Positions 16,572 through 25,407 of a stretch of DNA of 64,000 nucleotides are shown in pieces. Location of the stretch: the NCBI RefSeq assembly GCF_001623565.1, contig NZ_CP015196.1, positions 1,633,501-1,697,500 of the forward strand, read 5' to 3'. The position numbers were made by a program, and so were the translations under genes. The notes under the pieces were generated by a model. That model was not told the origin of the DNA and searched no databases. It saw only the letters and a program-made list of their open reading frames with translations. Numbering within the stretch: the stretch's first letter is position 1; the number at the start of each line of letters is the position of its first letter. This DNA is from Streptococcus marmotae. Lineage in GTDB: Bacteria > Bacillota > Bacilli > Lactobacillales > Streptococcaceae.

Positions 16572-16600
16572 TTGACAAATAAAATGAGAAATTTTATAAT
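16572..16600 (+). promoter_or_regulatory. Promoter of the T-box/trpXYZ transcript
   Basis: TTGACA (16572-16577), 17-base spacer, TATAAT (16595-16600): a perfect sigma-A promoter. The start is expected near 16607, at the first base of the T-box leader. Confidence 0.9.
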
Positions 16601-16606
16601 GTTTAC

Positions 16607-16858
16607 TAATCAGAAGAAGTAGTAAATGAGAAGTTTTCAGGGAGCTTGTGGTGATTGTGAACAAGTAGCGGACATTTATGAAATGGGCTGAGGATATAGA
16701 TGAATTCAAAACAATGAGAATTCGGTTGGCACCCCTTACCGTGCACCTCCTTGTTAGAGGAGATGGAGATATGGAAGGATTCTAGACACTTCCATAAGTG
16801 AGGTGGCACCGTGTCATTGACGCCCTCGCATGCAGTTTTTGTATGCGGGGGCTTTTTC
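16607..16858 (+). promoter_or_regulatory. T-box riboswitch, tRNA-Trp specific (specifier TGG)
   Basis: Stem I carries the AGTAG(T) motif near 16618, the distal-loop signature GGAGCTTGTGGTGATTGTGAAC (cited as GGAGCTTGTGGTGATTGTGA, 16640-16659) and, in the specifier loop, ATGAAATGGGCTGAGG with TGG at 16684-16686. The T-box bulge sequence GAGGTGGCACCGTG ends near 16813. The terminator pairs GCCCTCGCATGC (16822-16833) with GTATGCGGGGGC (16841-16852) before a T-run. Uncharged tRNA-Trp should stabilise the antiterminator and switch on trpXYZ. The specifier matches the known function of the operon. Confidence 0.93.
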
Positions 16859-16988
16859 ATATAGTCTTACTAAAATAAGGCTAATAGGAGGGATTTTGTA
16901 TCATGAAGAAACGATGGCGTCTGTAAAGATTTGAGAGTAAATAGATGAAAACATAGAGATATTTTATACATGAAATAGGAGAACAATC

Positions 16989-17987
16989 ATGAAAAACAAA
17001 AATTTATTAGCAACCATTGCAGTGCTTGCAGTAGTCGTAGTTGGTGGTATATTCTTTTCAAGCAAGAAAGAGACGAAAAAAGAAGTAAATCAGACAGATG
17101 TTGCTAAGGTAGGCGTCCTTCAGTTTGTGACCCACGAAGCACTTGATGAAATCTACCGCGGTATCCAAGATGGCCTTGCAGAAGAAGGATTTGCAGGCGA
17201 TAAAATCAACATTGACTTCATGAACTCAGAAGGGGACCAAGGTAAAATCGCTACCATGAGTAAACAATTGGTCGCAAATGGCAACCAAGTGGTGGTAGGA
17301 ATTGCAACTCCAGCAGCTCAAGGCTTGGCGAGTGCAACGAGTGACCTTCCTGTTGTCATGGGAGCTATCACAGATCCAGTTGGTGCGAAATTGGTGAAAA
17401 GTCTTGAAAAACCAGGTGCAAATGTGACAGGTGTTGCTTGTCCGCAACCGATTGGGCAACAGCTGGAGTTGATTAAAAAACTAACTCCAAAGGCTAAAAC
17501 TATTGGTGTCTTGTACTCCAGTAACGAAGATAATTCTAAATTGAATGTTGAAAAATTCACAGAGCTAGCTGAAAAGGAAGGCTATACAGTTCTAGCTTAT
17601 CCCGTTCCTTCTAGCAATGAAATTGCTTCAACCATGGCTGTCATGACCAGCAAAGTTGATGCGATTTGGGTTCCACAAGATAATGCCATTGCTTCAGCCT
17701 TCAAAACAGTTGTAGCGAGCAACAAAGAGTCAAAAGTACCAATCTTCCCAAGCGCAGACACAATGGTGAAAGAAGGTGGTTTGGCATCTGTTGTTGTGAG
17801 CCAATATGGTCTTGGGGTTTCAACAGGAAAAATGACTGCTAAGCTTTTGAAAGGTGCAAAACCAGCAGAAACACCAGTAGACGTAGTGGATCAAGGAGCA
17901 CCGATTATTAACAAAAAAGTAGCAGCAGAATTGGGCATTACCATCCCAGAAGAGATTGAAAAAGCTGCTGGTGAAATTGTAGAATAA
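16989..17987 (+). CDS. trpX: Tryptophan ABC transporter, substrate-binding protein
   Basis: 332 residues of the PF04392 family. An N-terminal hydrophobic segment (about 5-24, LLATIAVLAVVVVGGIFF) acts as uncleaved signal or anchor; there is no lipobox Cys. The conserved start of the mature fold is VGVLQFVTHEALDEIYRG, with VGIATPAAQGLASAT and DLPVVMGAITDPVGAKL further on. In Streptococcus this family, encoded under a Trp T-box as here, is the binding protein of a tryptophan importer. It is the first gene of trpXYZ; the hairpin after it may keep its mRNA level above that of the permease. Confidence 0.9.
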   Translation: MKNKNLLATIAVLAVVVVGGIFFSSKKETKKEVNQTDVAKVGVLQFVTHEALDEIYRGIQDGLAEEGFAGDKINIDFMNSEGDQGKIATMSKQLVANGNQVVVGIATPAAQGLASATSDLPVVMGAITDPVGAKLVKSLEKPGANVTGVACPQPIGQQLELIKKLTPKAKTIGVLYSSNEDNSKLNVEKFTELAEKEGYTVLAYPVPSSNEIASTMAVMTSKVDAIWVPQDNAIASAFKTVVASNKESKVPIFPSADTMVKEGGLASVVVSQYGLGVSTGKMTAKLLKGAKPAETPVDVVDQGAPIINKKVAAELGITIPEEIEKAAGEIVE

Positions 17988-18000
17988 ACTAGAAAATGAG

Positions 18001-18034
18001 AGTGGGTCTGAGTTCGTGATCAACATGACCCACT
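18001..18034 (+). terminator. Intercistronic hairpin between trpX and trpY
   Basis: AGTGGGTC (18001-18008) and GACCCACT (18027-18034), perfect 8 bp, followed by only a weak T-rich stretch. Such hairpins after binding-protein genes usually protect or partly terminate the mRNA; that role is inferred. Confidence 0.6.
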
Positions 18035-18063
18035 TCATTCTTATACATAGTAGGATAAAAAAT

Positions 18064-18930
18064 ATGATTGTATCAATAGTATCACAAGGTCTGGTCTGGT
18101 CTATCTTAGGCCTTGGCATTTATATGACCTTTCGGATTTTGAATTTTCCAGACATGACAGCTGAAGGAAGCTTTCCTTTGGGTGGTGCGGTAGCAGTCAC
18201 GCTGATTAGCGGTGGCATGAACCCATTTCTTGCGACAGGAATTGCAGTCCTTGCTGGTTGTGTGGCTGGTCTTGCAACAGGCTTGCTCTATACCAAAGGG
18301 AAAATTCCCACTCTTTTATCAGGGATTTTAGTGATGACCTCCTGTCATTCCATTATGCTGATGATTATGGGGCGGGCCAATCTTGGTTTGTTAGGGACGA
18401 CACAAATTCAGGATTATCTTCCTTTTACGGATGCTATCAATAATCTAGTAGCAGGCTTGATTTTTGTAGTTGTCGTGATTGTAGCTCTGCTTTTCTTCCT
18501 TGATACTAAATTAGGTCAGGCCTATATCGCAACAGGAGACAATCCAGATATGGCACGGAGTTTTGGCATTGATACCGACCGAATGGAACTCATGGGCTTG
18601 GTCTTGTCAAATGGAGTGATTGCACTTGCTGGTGCCTTGATTGCCCAACAGGAAGGCTATGCGGATGTCTCACGTGGAATCGGCGTCATTGTCGTGGGTC
18701 TTGCTAGTCTCATTATCGGCGAAGTGCTCTTTAAGAGTCTCAGTCTTGCAGAGCGGTTGATGACCATTGTCATTGGAGCGATTTCCTATCAATTTTTGAT
18801 TTGGGCTGTGATTGCACTTGGCTTTAATACGAGCTATCTTCGTATTTATAGTGCGGTGATTTTAGCAATCTGCCTCATGATTCCGACCTTAAAAGCAAAA
18901 GTTTTCAAAGGAGTGACCATTAGCAAATGA
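18064..18930 (+). CDS. trpY: Tryptophan ABC transporter, permease
   Basis: About 288 residues from ATG 18064; the earlier ATG 18016 lies inside the intercistronic hairpin. The N-terminus, SQGLVWSILGLGIYMTFRIL, followed by NFPDMTAEGSFPLGGAVAVT, is the hallmark of this branched-chain-permease-like family. There are eight to nine TM helices. ATGDNPDMARSFGIDTDRM is the cytoplasmic loop that contacts the ATPase. It overlaps trpZ by four bases (ATGA), so translation is coupled. The SD is weak (TAGGAT). Confidence 0.9.
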   Translation: MIVSIVSQGLVWSILGLGIYMTFRILNFPDMTAEGSFPLGGAVAVTLISGGMNPFLATGIAVLAGCVAGLATGLLYTKGKIPTLLSGILVMTSCHSIMLMIMGRANLGLLGTTQIQDYLPFTDAINNLVAGLIFVVVVIVALLFFLDTKLGQAYIATGDNPDMARSFGIDTDRMELMGLVLSNGVIALAGALIAQQEGYADVSRGIGVIVVGLASLIIGEVLFKSLSLAERLMTIVIGAISYQFLIWAVIALGFNTSYLRIYSAVILAICLMIPTLKAKVFKGVTISK

Positions 18931-19685
18931 CAGCAATTGTAGAATTAAAAGATGCCACTAAGGTGGTCAATAGCGGATTTGGCGAAGAAAAAGTGATTTT
19001 AAATCAGGTCTCTCTAACCATCCATGAGCATGATTTTATTACGATTTTAGGGGGAAATGGTGCTGGTAAATCAACCTTATTCAACGTGATTGCAGGAACC
19101 TTGCCACTGACGAGCGGAACGATTCATATCTTAGGCGACAATGTAACGCATTTATTACCGGAGAAAAGAGCCAAGTATCTGGCTCGAGTCTTTCAAGATC
19201 CGAAAATGGGAACAGCTCCTCGGATGACGGTTGCAGAAAATCTCTTGATTGCGAAATTCCGCGGGGAAGGGCGTGGTCTTGTTCCACGAAAACTCAGTAG
19301 TTACAAGGAAGAATTTCAAGCAACGATTGACCAGATTGGCAATGGTCTTGAAAAGCATCTGGACACACCGATTGAATTTCTTTCTGGCGGTCAACGTCAA
19401 GCCTTAAGTCTTCTAATGGCGACCTTAAAGCGACCAGAGTTATTGCTCCTTGATGAACATACAGCGGCACTAGATCCTAAGACCAGTGTAGCGCTTATGG
19501 AGTTGACCGATCGTTTTGTAACAAAGGATCAATTGACAGCCCTGATGATTACTCACCAAATGGAAGATGCCCTCAAATACGGCAATCGCCTCTTGGTGAT
19601 GAAAGATGGGCAAATCATTCAAGATTTGAACAAAGAAGAAAAACAAAAAATGACCTTGGCAGATTACTATCGCTTGTTTGAATAA
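18927..19685 (+). CDS. trpZ: Tryptophan ABC transporter, ATP-binding protein
   Basis: 252 residues. Walker A is GGNGAGKSTL (about residue 41), the signature motif is LSGGQRQALSL, Walker B is LLLLDEHTAALDP and the switch His is in MITHQMEDAL. The signature DEHTAALDP (H where most have P) is usual for this family. It energises TrpXY. A terminator follows directly, closing the operon. Confidence 0.93.
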   Translation: MTAIVELKDATKVVNSGFGEEKVILNQVSLTIHEHDFITILGGNGAGKSTLFNVIAGTLPLTSGTIHILGDNVTHLLPEKRAKYLARVFQDPKMGTAPRMTVAENLLIAKFRGEGRGLVPRKLSSYKEEFQATIDQIGNGLEKHLDTPIEFLSGGQRQALSLLMATLKRPELLLLDEHTAALDPKTSVALMELTDRFVTKDQLTALMITHQMEDALKYGNRLLVMKDGQIIQDLNKEEKQKMTLADYYRLFE

Positions 19686-19687
19686 AA

Positions 19688-19721
19688 ACACTCCTCAGTT
19701 TGGAAAAACTGGGGAGTTTTT
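19688..19721 (+). terminator. Terminator of trpXYZ
   Basis: ACTCCTCAGTTT (19690-19701) pairs with AAACTGGGGAGT (19706-19717) with one G-T pair, then a T-run. Confidence 0.9.
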
Positions 19722-19819
19722 AGTATCATATCAAATTCAAGTTTTTCCATATGAAATTCTCTAGTTTTTGGAACCAAAGAAGATTATACTAGAGATACAA
19801 AAGGATAAGGAGTAAGGAA

Positions 19820-20527
19820 ATGACTTCAATTGTATTTTTAGTATCAGTGTTTTTAGCAGGAATCTTGTCTTTCTTCTCGCCGTGCATTCTCCCATTATTA
19901 CCAGTATATGTCGGTGTTTTGTTAGATTCAGATGAGCCACGAACCGTTCGCTTTTTAGGAATGGAAATTGCCTGGTACGGGATTGTAAAAACCCTCTTTT
20001 TCATCGCAGGACTATCCATGGTCTTTATCACGCTAGGATATGGGGCAGGCTTTCTAGGAAATCTTCTTTATACAGATTGGTTCCGCTATGTTCTGGGAGG
20101 AATCGTAGTTATTCTAGGAATTCACCAGACAGGAATCATCAATATTTCCCAATTACAAAAGCAAAAGAGTGTCCAATTTAAGCAGGATAAAAAACGCAAT
20201 GATTTCTACAATGCCTTCTTGCTCGGTTTGACCTTTAGCTTTGGATGGACACCATGTGTTGGACCGGTACTTAGCTCAGTGCTTGCGATTGCGGCGTCAG
20301 GTGGAAATGGTGCTTGGCAGGGTGCAATCCTCATGTTACTCTACACACTAGGGCTTGCTTTACCGTTCTTATTAGTGGCGCTTGCTTCCTCATTTGTTCT
20401 ACGCTATTTCAGTAAACTCAAACCTTATATGGGAACCTTGAAGAAAATTGGTGGAATGATCATTATTCTAATGGGAATTCTACTCATGTTAGGCAATTTA
20501 AATATCTTTGCTCAATTATTTGGATAA
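19820..20527 (+). CDS. ccdA: CcdA-type membrane thiol-disulfide electron conduit
   Basis: 235 residues, six TM helices. The two redox Cys sit in FFSPCILPLLPVYVG (about residue 25) and WTPCVGPVLSSVL (about residue 141), the paired motif of the CcdA/DsbD-beta family. It carries electrons from cytoplasmic thioredoxin to extracytoplasmic partners. The next two genes encode those partners, an extracellular thioredoxin lipoprotein and MsrAB, as in the pneumococcal ccdA-etrx-msrAB system. Cotranscription is likely since gaps are 29 and 9 bases. Confidence 0.93.
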   Translation: MTSIVFLVSVFLAGILSFFSPCILPLLPVYVGVLLDSDEPRTVRFLGMEIAWYGIVKTLFFIAGLSMVFITLGYGAGFLGNLLYTDWFRYVLGGIVVILGIHQTGIINISQLQKQKSVQFKQDKKRNDFYNAFLLGLTFSFGWTPCVGPVLSSVLAIAASGGNGAWQGAILMLLYTLGLALPFLLVALASSFVLRYFSKLKPYMGTLKKIGGMIIILMGILLMLGNLNIFAQLFG

Positions 20528-20556
20528 ATCGAAAACAGACGAAAAGGAGAAATCAA

Positions 20557-21210
20557 ATGAAAACCAAAACTTTATTACTTGCTAGTCTCTTATCAGTTGG
20601 ACTATTAACAGCCTGCTCTACTCAAAAGGCAGATGATATGAAAAAATCAGATGAGAGTGCAATGATGAAAAAAGATGAGAAAATGTCTGACGAAAAGAAA
20701 GACATGAAAGACGAAAAGATGTCTGATAAAGATGATATGAAAAAAGACGAGATGAAAGAAGGAGAAAGTAAGATGATGAACGATGGCAAACCAGCGCCAG
20801 ACTTTAGTCTAGAAGGTGTAGACGGAAAGAACTATAAACTTTCTGATTTCAAAGGGAAAAAAGTCTATCTGAAATTCTGGGCTTCATGGTGCTCTATCTG
20901 TCTTTCTACGTTACGTGATACAGATGACCTTGCAAGTAAGATGGACGATAAAGATTATGTGATCTTATCTGTCGTTTCTCCAGATCACATGGGTGAAAAA
21001 TCTGCAGAAGACTTCAAAAAATGGTATGCAGGACTTGACTATAAACACATGCCAGTCCTTCTTGATCCAAGTGGTAAATTATTACAAGAATATGGTGTTC
21101 GTGCCTATCCAACCTCAGCCTTTATCGGTAGCGACGGTGTCTTGGTCGAAGTTCATCCAGGATTTATGGATAAAGCCGGTATCGAAGACAAGCTAAAAGA
21201 AATAAAATAG
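20557..21210 (+). CDS. Extracellular thioredoxin-like lipoprotein (Etrx)
   Basis: 217 residues. It has a lipoprotein signal with lipobox LLTAC (Cys20), an extremely charged linker (about 24-78) of K, D, E, S and M with ten Met, and a TlpA-like thioredoxin domain whose active site is WASWC112-S-I-C115. The cis-Pro is in RAYPTSAF. Known Etrx proteins pass electrons from CcdA to MsrAB on the outer face. The Met-rich linker is odd: Met is the residue whose oxidation the pathway repairs. Confidence 0.9.
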   Translation: MKTKTLLLASLLSVGLLTACSTQKADDMKKSDESAMMKKDEKMSDEKKDMKDEKMSDKDDMKKDEMKEGESKMMNDGKPAPDFSLEGVDGKNYKLSDFKGKKVYLKFWASWCSICLSTLRDTDDLASKMDDKDYVILSVVSPDHMGEKSAEDFKKWYAGLDYKHMPVLLDPSGKLLQEYGVRAYPTSAFIGSDGVLVEVHPGFMDKAGIEDKLKEIK

Positions 21211-21219
21211 GAGGGCGAT

Positions 21220-22341
21220 ATGATCGATAAATCTAAAGTTTTCTTCATTATTGGAGGCGTATTAGTTCTTATAGTCGCATTCGTATTTGGAAGTCGTTTA
21301 TTGAGCTCATCGACAGCATCAACGTCGGCCTCTCAGATAAAAGACACAGTCTTGAACCAAACGAATGATGTAAAAAGAAAGGAAAAGAAAGATTCTATGA
21401 AAGAAGATATCAGAGAAATTTATCTAGCAGGCGGTTGCTTCTGGGGCGTTGAGGAATACTTCTCACGTGTAGGAGGAGTGACAGATGCCGTATCAGGTTA
21501 TGCCAATGGAAAAGGCAGCACCACCAAGTATGAATTGATTAGTCAGACAGGTCATGCGGAGACAGTAAAAGTAACCTATGACAAAAACCAAATTTCCTTA
21601 CGTGAAGTTCTGCTTCATTATTTCCGCATTATCGACCCAACTAGTGTCAATAAACAAGGAAATGACCGTGGAACACAGTATCGGACAGGTGTCTATTATA
21701 CAGACAAAGAGGATTCAAAGGTCATTGAAGAAGTCTTTGATGAGCAAGCAAAGAAATTAGATAAGCCCCTTGCTGTTGAAAAAGGTGCCTTGGAAAACTT
21801 TATAGAAGCTGAAGAATACCACCAAGACTATCTCAAGAAAAATCCGAATGGCTACTGCCATATCAACGTCAACCAAGCGAGCTATCCAGTCATTGACGAA
21901 AGTTTGTACCATAAACCAAGCGATGAGGAAATCAAGAAAATGTTGACGGCAGAAGAGTACGCTGTGACCCAAAAAAATGACACAGAACGTGCCTTTTCAA
22001 ACCGTTACTGGGATCAATTTGAGGAAGGGATTTACGTTGATATCGTGACGGGTGAGCCGCTATTTTCTTCCAAAGACAAGTATGAGTCTGGTTGCGGTTG
22101 GCCAAGCTTCACGCGCCCAATCAGCCCAGATGTAGCGAATTACAAGGAAGATACTAGCTTTAACATGGTGAGAACGGAAGTTCGTAGCCGGGTTGGTGAT
22201 TCCCACTTAGGCCATGTCTTTACAGACGGTCCTAAAGACAAGGGTGGTTTGCGTTACTGCATTAACAGTCTTTCAATCAAATTCATTCCAAAAGCAGAAA
22301 TGGAAAGTAAAGGCTACGGCTACCTTTTAGATTATGTGTAA
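21220..22341 (+). CDS. msrAB: Membrane-anchored MsrAB peptide-methionine sulfoxide reductase
   Basis: 373 residues: an N-terminal anchor helix (about 7-24) and short linker, an MsrA domain (about 64-210) with catalytic GGC73FWG, and an MsrB domain (about 230-373) with [14 protein letters not shown] and catalytic RYC347INSLS. MsrA reduces the S and MsrB the R epimer of methionine sulfoxide in surface proteins, using electrons from Etrx and CcdA. The anchor makes it extracytoplasmic. It is the last gene of the repair operon, followed by a terminator and then a two-component system, the same neighbourhood as in pneumococcus. Confidence 0.96.
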   Translation: MIDKSKVFFIIGGVLVLIVAFVFGSRLLSSSTASTSASQIKDTVLNQTNDVKRKEKKDSMKEDIREIYLAGGCFWGVEEYFSRVGGVTDAVSGYANGKGSTTKYELISQTGHAETVKVTYDKNQISLREVLLHYFRIIDPTSVNKQGNDRGTQYRTGVYYTDKEDSKVIEEVFDEQAKKLDKPLAVEKGALENFIEAEEYHQDYLKKNPNGYCHINVNQASYPVIDESLYHKPSDEEIKKMLTAEEYAVTQKNDTERAFSNRYWDQFEEGIYVDIVTGEPLFSSKDKYESGCGWPSFTRPISPDVANYKEDTSFNMVRTEVRSRVGDSHLGHVFTDGPKDKGGLRYCINSLSIKFIPKAEMESKGYGYLLDYV

Positions 22342-22436
22342 TAGAATCATTTGAAACTGAACATCATCTTTCCTAACTCCAATTACACTTGCGATTTTAG
22401 CAATCCAATTGTCAGTTTCATTTGATGATATGAACG

Positions 22437-22465
22437 ATAAGGCGGGGAAACTCGCCTTATTTATT
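22437..22465 (+). terminator. Terminator after msrAB
   Basis: ATAAGGCG (22437-22444) and CGCCTTAT (22453-22460), then TTATT. A longer-range 9-bp repeat, TGAAACTGA (22352-22360) and TCAGTTTCA (22412-22420), lies just before it. Confidence 0.75.
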
Positions 22466-22494
22466 GTGAATAAACAGTCATTTCTGCTAGAATT

Positions 22495-22503
22495 TGCTAT
22501 ACT
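22495..22503 (+). promoter_or_regulatory. Extended -10 promoter for the two-component system
   Basis: TGC-TATACT, 29 bases before the response-regulator ATG; no strong -35. Confidence 0.5.
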
Positions 22504-22532
22504 AGAGGTAGGATTTCAGACAGGAGAATAGT

Positions 22533-23267
22533 ATGTATAAACTCATGATTGTAGAAGATGAATACCTTGTCCGCAAAGGGATTTCATCCTTGCTTGATTT
22601 TGAAAAATTGGGGATGGAAGTTTTAGCAGAAGCAGAAAACGGTGTAGAAGCCTGGGAACTTTTCCAAAAAGAGCAGGCGGATATTCTACTAACCGATATC
22701 AATATGCCTCAGATGAACGGGATTCGCCTGGCACAGCTCGTTAGAGAGCAGTATCCAGAGACGCATATTGTGTTTTTGACAGGCTATGATGATTTTGACT
22801 ATGCCCTCTCAGCTGTTAAATTGGGGGCAGATGACTATCTTCTCAAACCTTTTTCCAAGACAGATGTGGAGGAGATGCTCGTCAAAGTAAAGATGAAGCT
22901 AGATAAGGAAGAAAAGCGGCAACAAATCAGTGATTTGGTCGAGCAGAGTGAAACATCCAGTCTCGCCCAGCTCATCCAAGAACGACTAGCTGATCAGGAT
23001 TTATCACTCAAGTCTTTAGCACAGGACTTGGGATTTAGCTCCTCGCATCTCAGTGTGGTTTTGAAAAAAGAACTGGGTCTGCCCTTTCAGGACTATCTCA
23101 TTCAGGAGCGGATGAAACGAGCTAAGTTACTGCTATTGACAACAGATTTAAAGATTTATGAAATAGCGGAGCAAGTCGGCTTTGAAGATATGAATTATTT
23201 TTCCCAGCGCTTCAAGCAGATTGTGGGTGTGACACCTCGTCAATTTAAAAAAGGAGAGCAGAGATGA
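22533..23267 (+). CDS. YesN-type response regulator (receiver plus AraC helix-turn-helix)
   Basis: 244 residues. The receiver domain (1-120) has the acidic pair E8-D9, phospho-acceptor D55 in LLTDINMPQMNG, and K103-equivalent in DDYLLKPFSK. The C-terminal AraC/XylS domain (about 145-242) has two helix-turn-helix units, the second ending FSQRFKQIVGVTPRQFK. It overlaps the kinase gene by four bases. Its place after msrAB matches the pneumococcal TCS09-type (ZmpR/ZmpS) pair. Likely targets are surface protease, carbohydrate or repair genes nearby, but this is inference. Confidence 0.92.
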   Translation: MYKLMIVEDEYLVRKGISSLLDFEKLGMEVLAEAENGVEAWELFQKEQADILLTDINMPQMNGIRLAQLVREQYPETHIVFLTGYDDFDYALSAVKLGADDYLLKPFSKTDVEEMLVKVKMKLDKEEKRQQISDLVEQSETSSLAQLIQERLADQDLSLKSLAQDLGFSSSHLSVVLKKELGLPFQDYLIQERMKRAKLLLLTTDLKIYEIAEQVGFEDMNYFSQRFKQIVGVTPRQFKKGEQR

Positions 23268-24958
23268 AGCGGTTTTCTCTTTTTGTTCAGTTAGTGGTTT
23301 ATGTGGCTGTTACCATGTTATTGCTGCTTGGTATTGTCGGTGCTGGTTACTACCATAAGAGTGCAGATGTCATTCGAGAAACGACTGAGCAGAGTACACA
23401 ACATACCATTTCCCAAAGCGGTCAATTTGTCCAGTCTTATTTAGAAAAATTAAAAGAAACGACCAGTAGTTTGGCAAACCATGAACTAGTCAAGACCTAC
23501 GCAGAAGATGCAACGGTAGAAAATGAGAGAGCGTTAAGAAAGCTATTGGGCACGATTTTATCAACAGATCGTGATTTGGTATCTGCCGTTCTCGTCACTA
23601 AATCAGGCCACCTAGTATCCACTGATGAAGCCGTCAGTATGAAAACCTCCATTGACATGATGAAAGAAGCTTGGTACCAAGCCGCTATTCATGAACATGC
23701 CATGCCGGTTGTCACTCCTGCACGCCAAAATCTTTCTGAAGCCAATGAGAAATGGGTGGTATCTGTTACCCAAGAAGTGGTGGATAGCAAAGGAGACAAT
23801 CTAGCGGTTGTCCGTCTTGATATTGCTTATGATACTTTGACGGCTTATCTCGATAGCTTACAGCTCGGAGAAAAGGGCTTTACCTTTATTATCAATAGCA
23901 ATCATGAATTTGTCTATCATCCAAAGAAGAGCGTCTATTCATCTAGTGAGGAGATGAAAGCCCTAGAACCCTATATCCAAGAAAAGAATGGCTATGTTGA
24001 CCAGGATAGTTCCTACGTTTATCAGTACCAGATTCCTCAGAGTGATTGGGTCATGATTGGGGTCGCTTCTATGGAAAATCTTCACCAACTGCAAGGTCAA
24101 GTGTTGACATCTTTTGTAGGAACGGGGCTGGTTGCCTTGGGAATTTGTCTTTTAGGAATTTGGTTCATTTTACGGCATTGGATTAAACCTTTGCGGGCTT
24201 TACAGGAAACGATTTTGGCCATTGGAAATGGAAATGCCAGTTTACGAGCCAATGAGCAAGGGGCACCAGAATTGGTTGACTTGGCTCATCAATTTAACCG
24301 CATGCTGGATCAGATTGACAAATTGATGCTGGCCGTCAAAGAAGAAGAGCAAAATGTCCGCAAATACGAGCTACAAGCCCTTTCTAGTCAAATCAATCCT
24401 CATTTTCTATACAATACCTTAGACACGATTGTCTGGATGGCGGAGTTTAATAATAGTGAGAAAGTGGTTGAGGTAACCAAATCGCTCGCCAAGTATTTCC
24501 GTTTGGCACTAAATCAAGGCAATGAACAGATTGCCTTAAAAGATGAAATTGACCATGTACGCCAGTATCTTTTTATCCAAAAACAGCGTTACGGGGACAA
24601 ACTGACCTATGAAATCGAAGAAGATACGCGTTTTGATGATTTCCAATTACCCAAGCTGGTCTTGCAACCCTTGGTGGAAAATGCCATTTACCATGGGATT
24701 AAAGAAATCAAGGGGCAGGGCTTGGTGCGTGTGTCCGTTGAAGAAAGAGAAGACTTTCTTGTCGTGTCTATCTATGATAATGGTCGTGGCTTTATTGCGC
24801 ATGATACGACCGAAAATCTTCTTGTAAAACTCGGCGGTGTTGGCTTAAAAAATGTGGACCAACGCTTGCGTCTACAGTTTGGACAAGACTACCACATGGA
24901 AATTGATTCGAAACAAGGTAGTCATACGAGGATTTCCCTTTCCTTTCCAATGGCTTAA
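23264..24958 (+). CDS. YesM-type sensor histidine kinase
   Basis: 564 residues: TM1 (about 10-32), an extracellular dCache-like sensor (about 33-283), TM2 (about 285-307), HAMP (about 307-360), and a His_kinase domain whose phospho-acceptor is in SSQINPHFLYNTLDTI. The HATPase N box is LVENAIYHGIKE and the G boxes include DNGRGF and GGVGLKNVDQRL. All are signatures of the YesM/LytS class. The large external domain implies a soluble or surface ligand. No terminator was recognised in the 71-base gap that follows. Confidence 0.93.
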   Translation: MKRFSLFVQLVVYVAVTMLLLLGIVGAGYYHKSADVIRETTEQSTQHTISQSGQFVQSYLEKLKETTSSLANHELVKTYAEDATVENERALRKLLGTILSTDRDLVSAVLVTKSGHLVSTDEAVSMKTSIDMMKEAWYQAAIHEHAMPVVTPARQNLSEANEKWVVSVTQEVVDSKGDNLAVVRLDIAYDTLTAYLDSLQLGEKGFTFIINSNHEFVYHPKKSVYSSSEEMKALEPYIQEKNGYVDQDSSYVYQYQIPQSDWVMIGVASMENLHQLQGQVLTSFVGTGLVALGICLLGIWFILRHWIKPLRALQETILAIGNGNASLRANEQGAPELVDLAHQFNRMLDQIDKLMLAVKEEEQNVRKYELQALSSQINPHFLYNTLDTIVWMAEFNNSEKVVEVTKSLAKYFRLALNQGNEQIALKDEIDHVRQYLFIQKQRYGDKLTYEIEEDTRFDDFQLPKLVLQPLVENAIYHGIKEIKGQGLVRVSVEEREDFLVVSIYDNGRGFIAHDTTENLLVKLGGVGLKNVDQRLRLQFGQDYHMEIDSKQGSHTRISLSFPMA

Positions 24959-25029
24959 AAAACAGATAATTTGAGATTTGCAAGTTTTTATGTTATCGTG
25001 AGAATAGAATAAAGAAGGAGGACGAAGAT

Positions 25030-25251
25030 ATGTCTTTAAATTTAGATGAATTAGCAGGCGGTTTGAAAGAACAAGCTGGAAAACTAGTTGGCGATAAGAA
25101 AACAGAAGTTGAAGGCCTTGTAGAAAAGACAGCTGCTCAGGCAAAAGAATTGGCTGATGAAGCAACAGACAAGGCAAAAGAACTTGTCGATGATGCTAAA
25201 GGTGCCGTAGAGGGTGCTGTTGAAGGTCTTAAAAACGTTTTTGGCAAATAA
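25030..25251 (+). CDS. CsbD-like stress protein
   Basis: 73 residues, no Cys, His or Trp, rich in Lys, Glu, Ala and Asp. Short LKEQAGKLVGDKKTEVEG-type repeats resemble the CsbD family (compare KxxxGKxxGDxxxxxEG), followed by an Ala/Lys/Asp helix like LEA proteins. In Bacillus CsbD is a sigma-B-controlled general stress protein of unknown mechanism. A strong SD (AAGGAGG) and a terminator seven bases after the stop show a monocistronic gene with likely high expression. Confidence 0.7.
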   Translation: MSLNLDELAGGLKEQAGKLVGDKKTEVEGLVEKTAAQAKELADEATDKAKELVDDAKGAVEGAVEGLKNVFGK

Positions 25252-25257
25252 TCATTT

Positions 25258-25284
25258 AAAAACATCTCGAAAGGGATGTTTTTT
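25258..25284 (+). terminator. Terminator after CsbD-like gene
   Basis: AAAAACATC (25258-25266) and GATGTTTTT (25275-25283). Confidence 0.85.
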
Positions 25285-25334
25285 GCATAAAACTTCCCTA
25301 CCGAAAAAATGTTGTGAAGTTCTGAGCATAAAAA

Positions 25335-25364
25335 TTGTAATCGGTACCAACTGTATAGTATAAT
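25335..25364 (+). promoter_or_regulatory. Promoter of nox
   Basis: TTGTAA (25335-25340), 18-base spacer, TATAAT (25359-25364), 43 bases before the ATG. I found no complete Rex operator. Confidence 0.6.
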
Positions 25365-25407
25365 GTATTTTGTAAAAAAATATTTTTTAGGAAAGTGAGA
25401 TTTACTT

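Noticed and set aside
25315..25340. Rex-repressor operator before nox
   Set aside because: Only one TTGTGAA-like half-site is visible; the inverted partner is missing.
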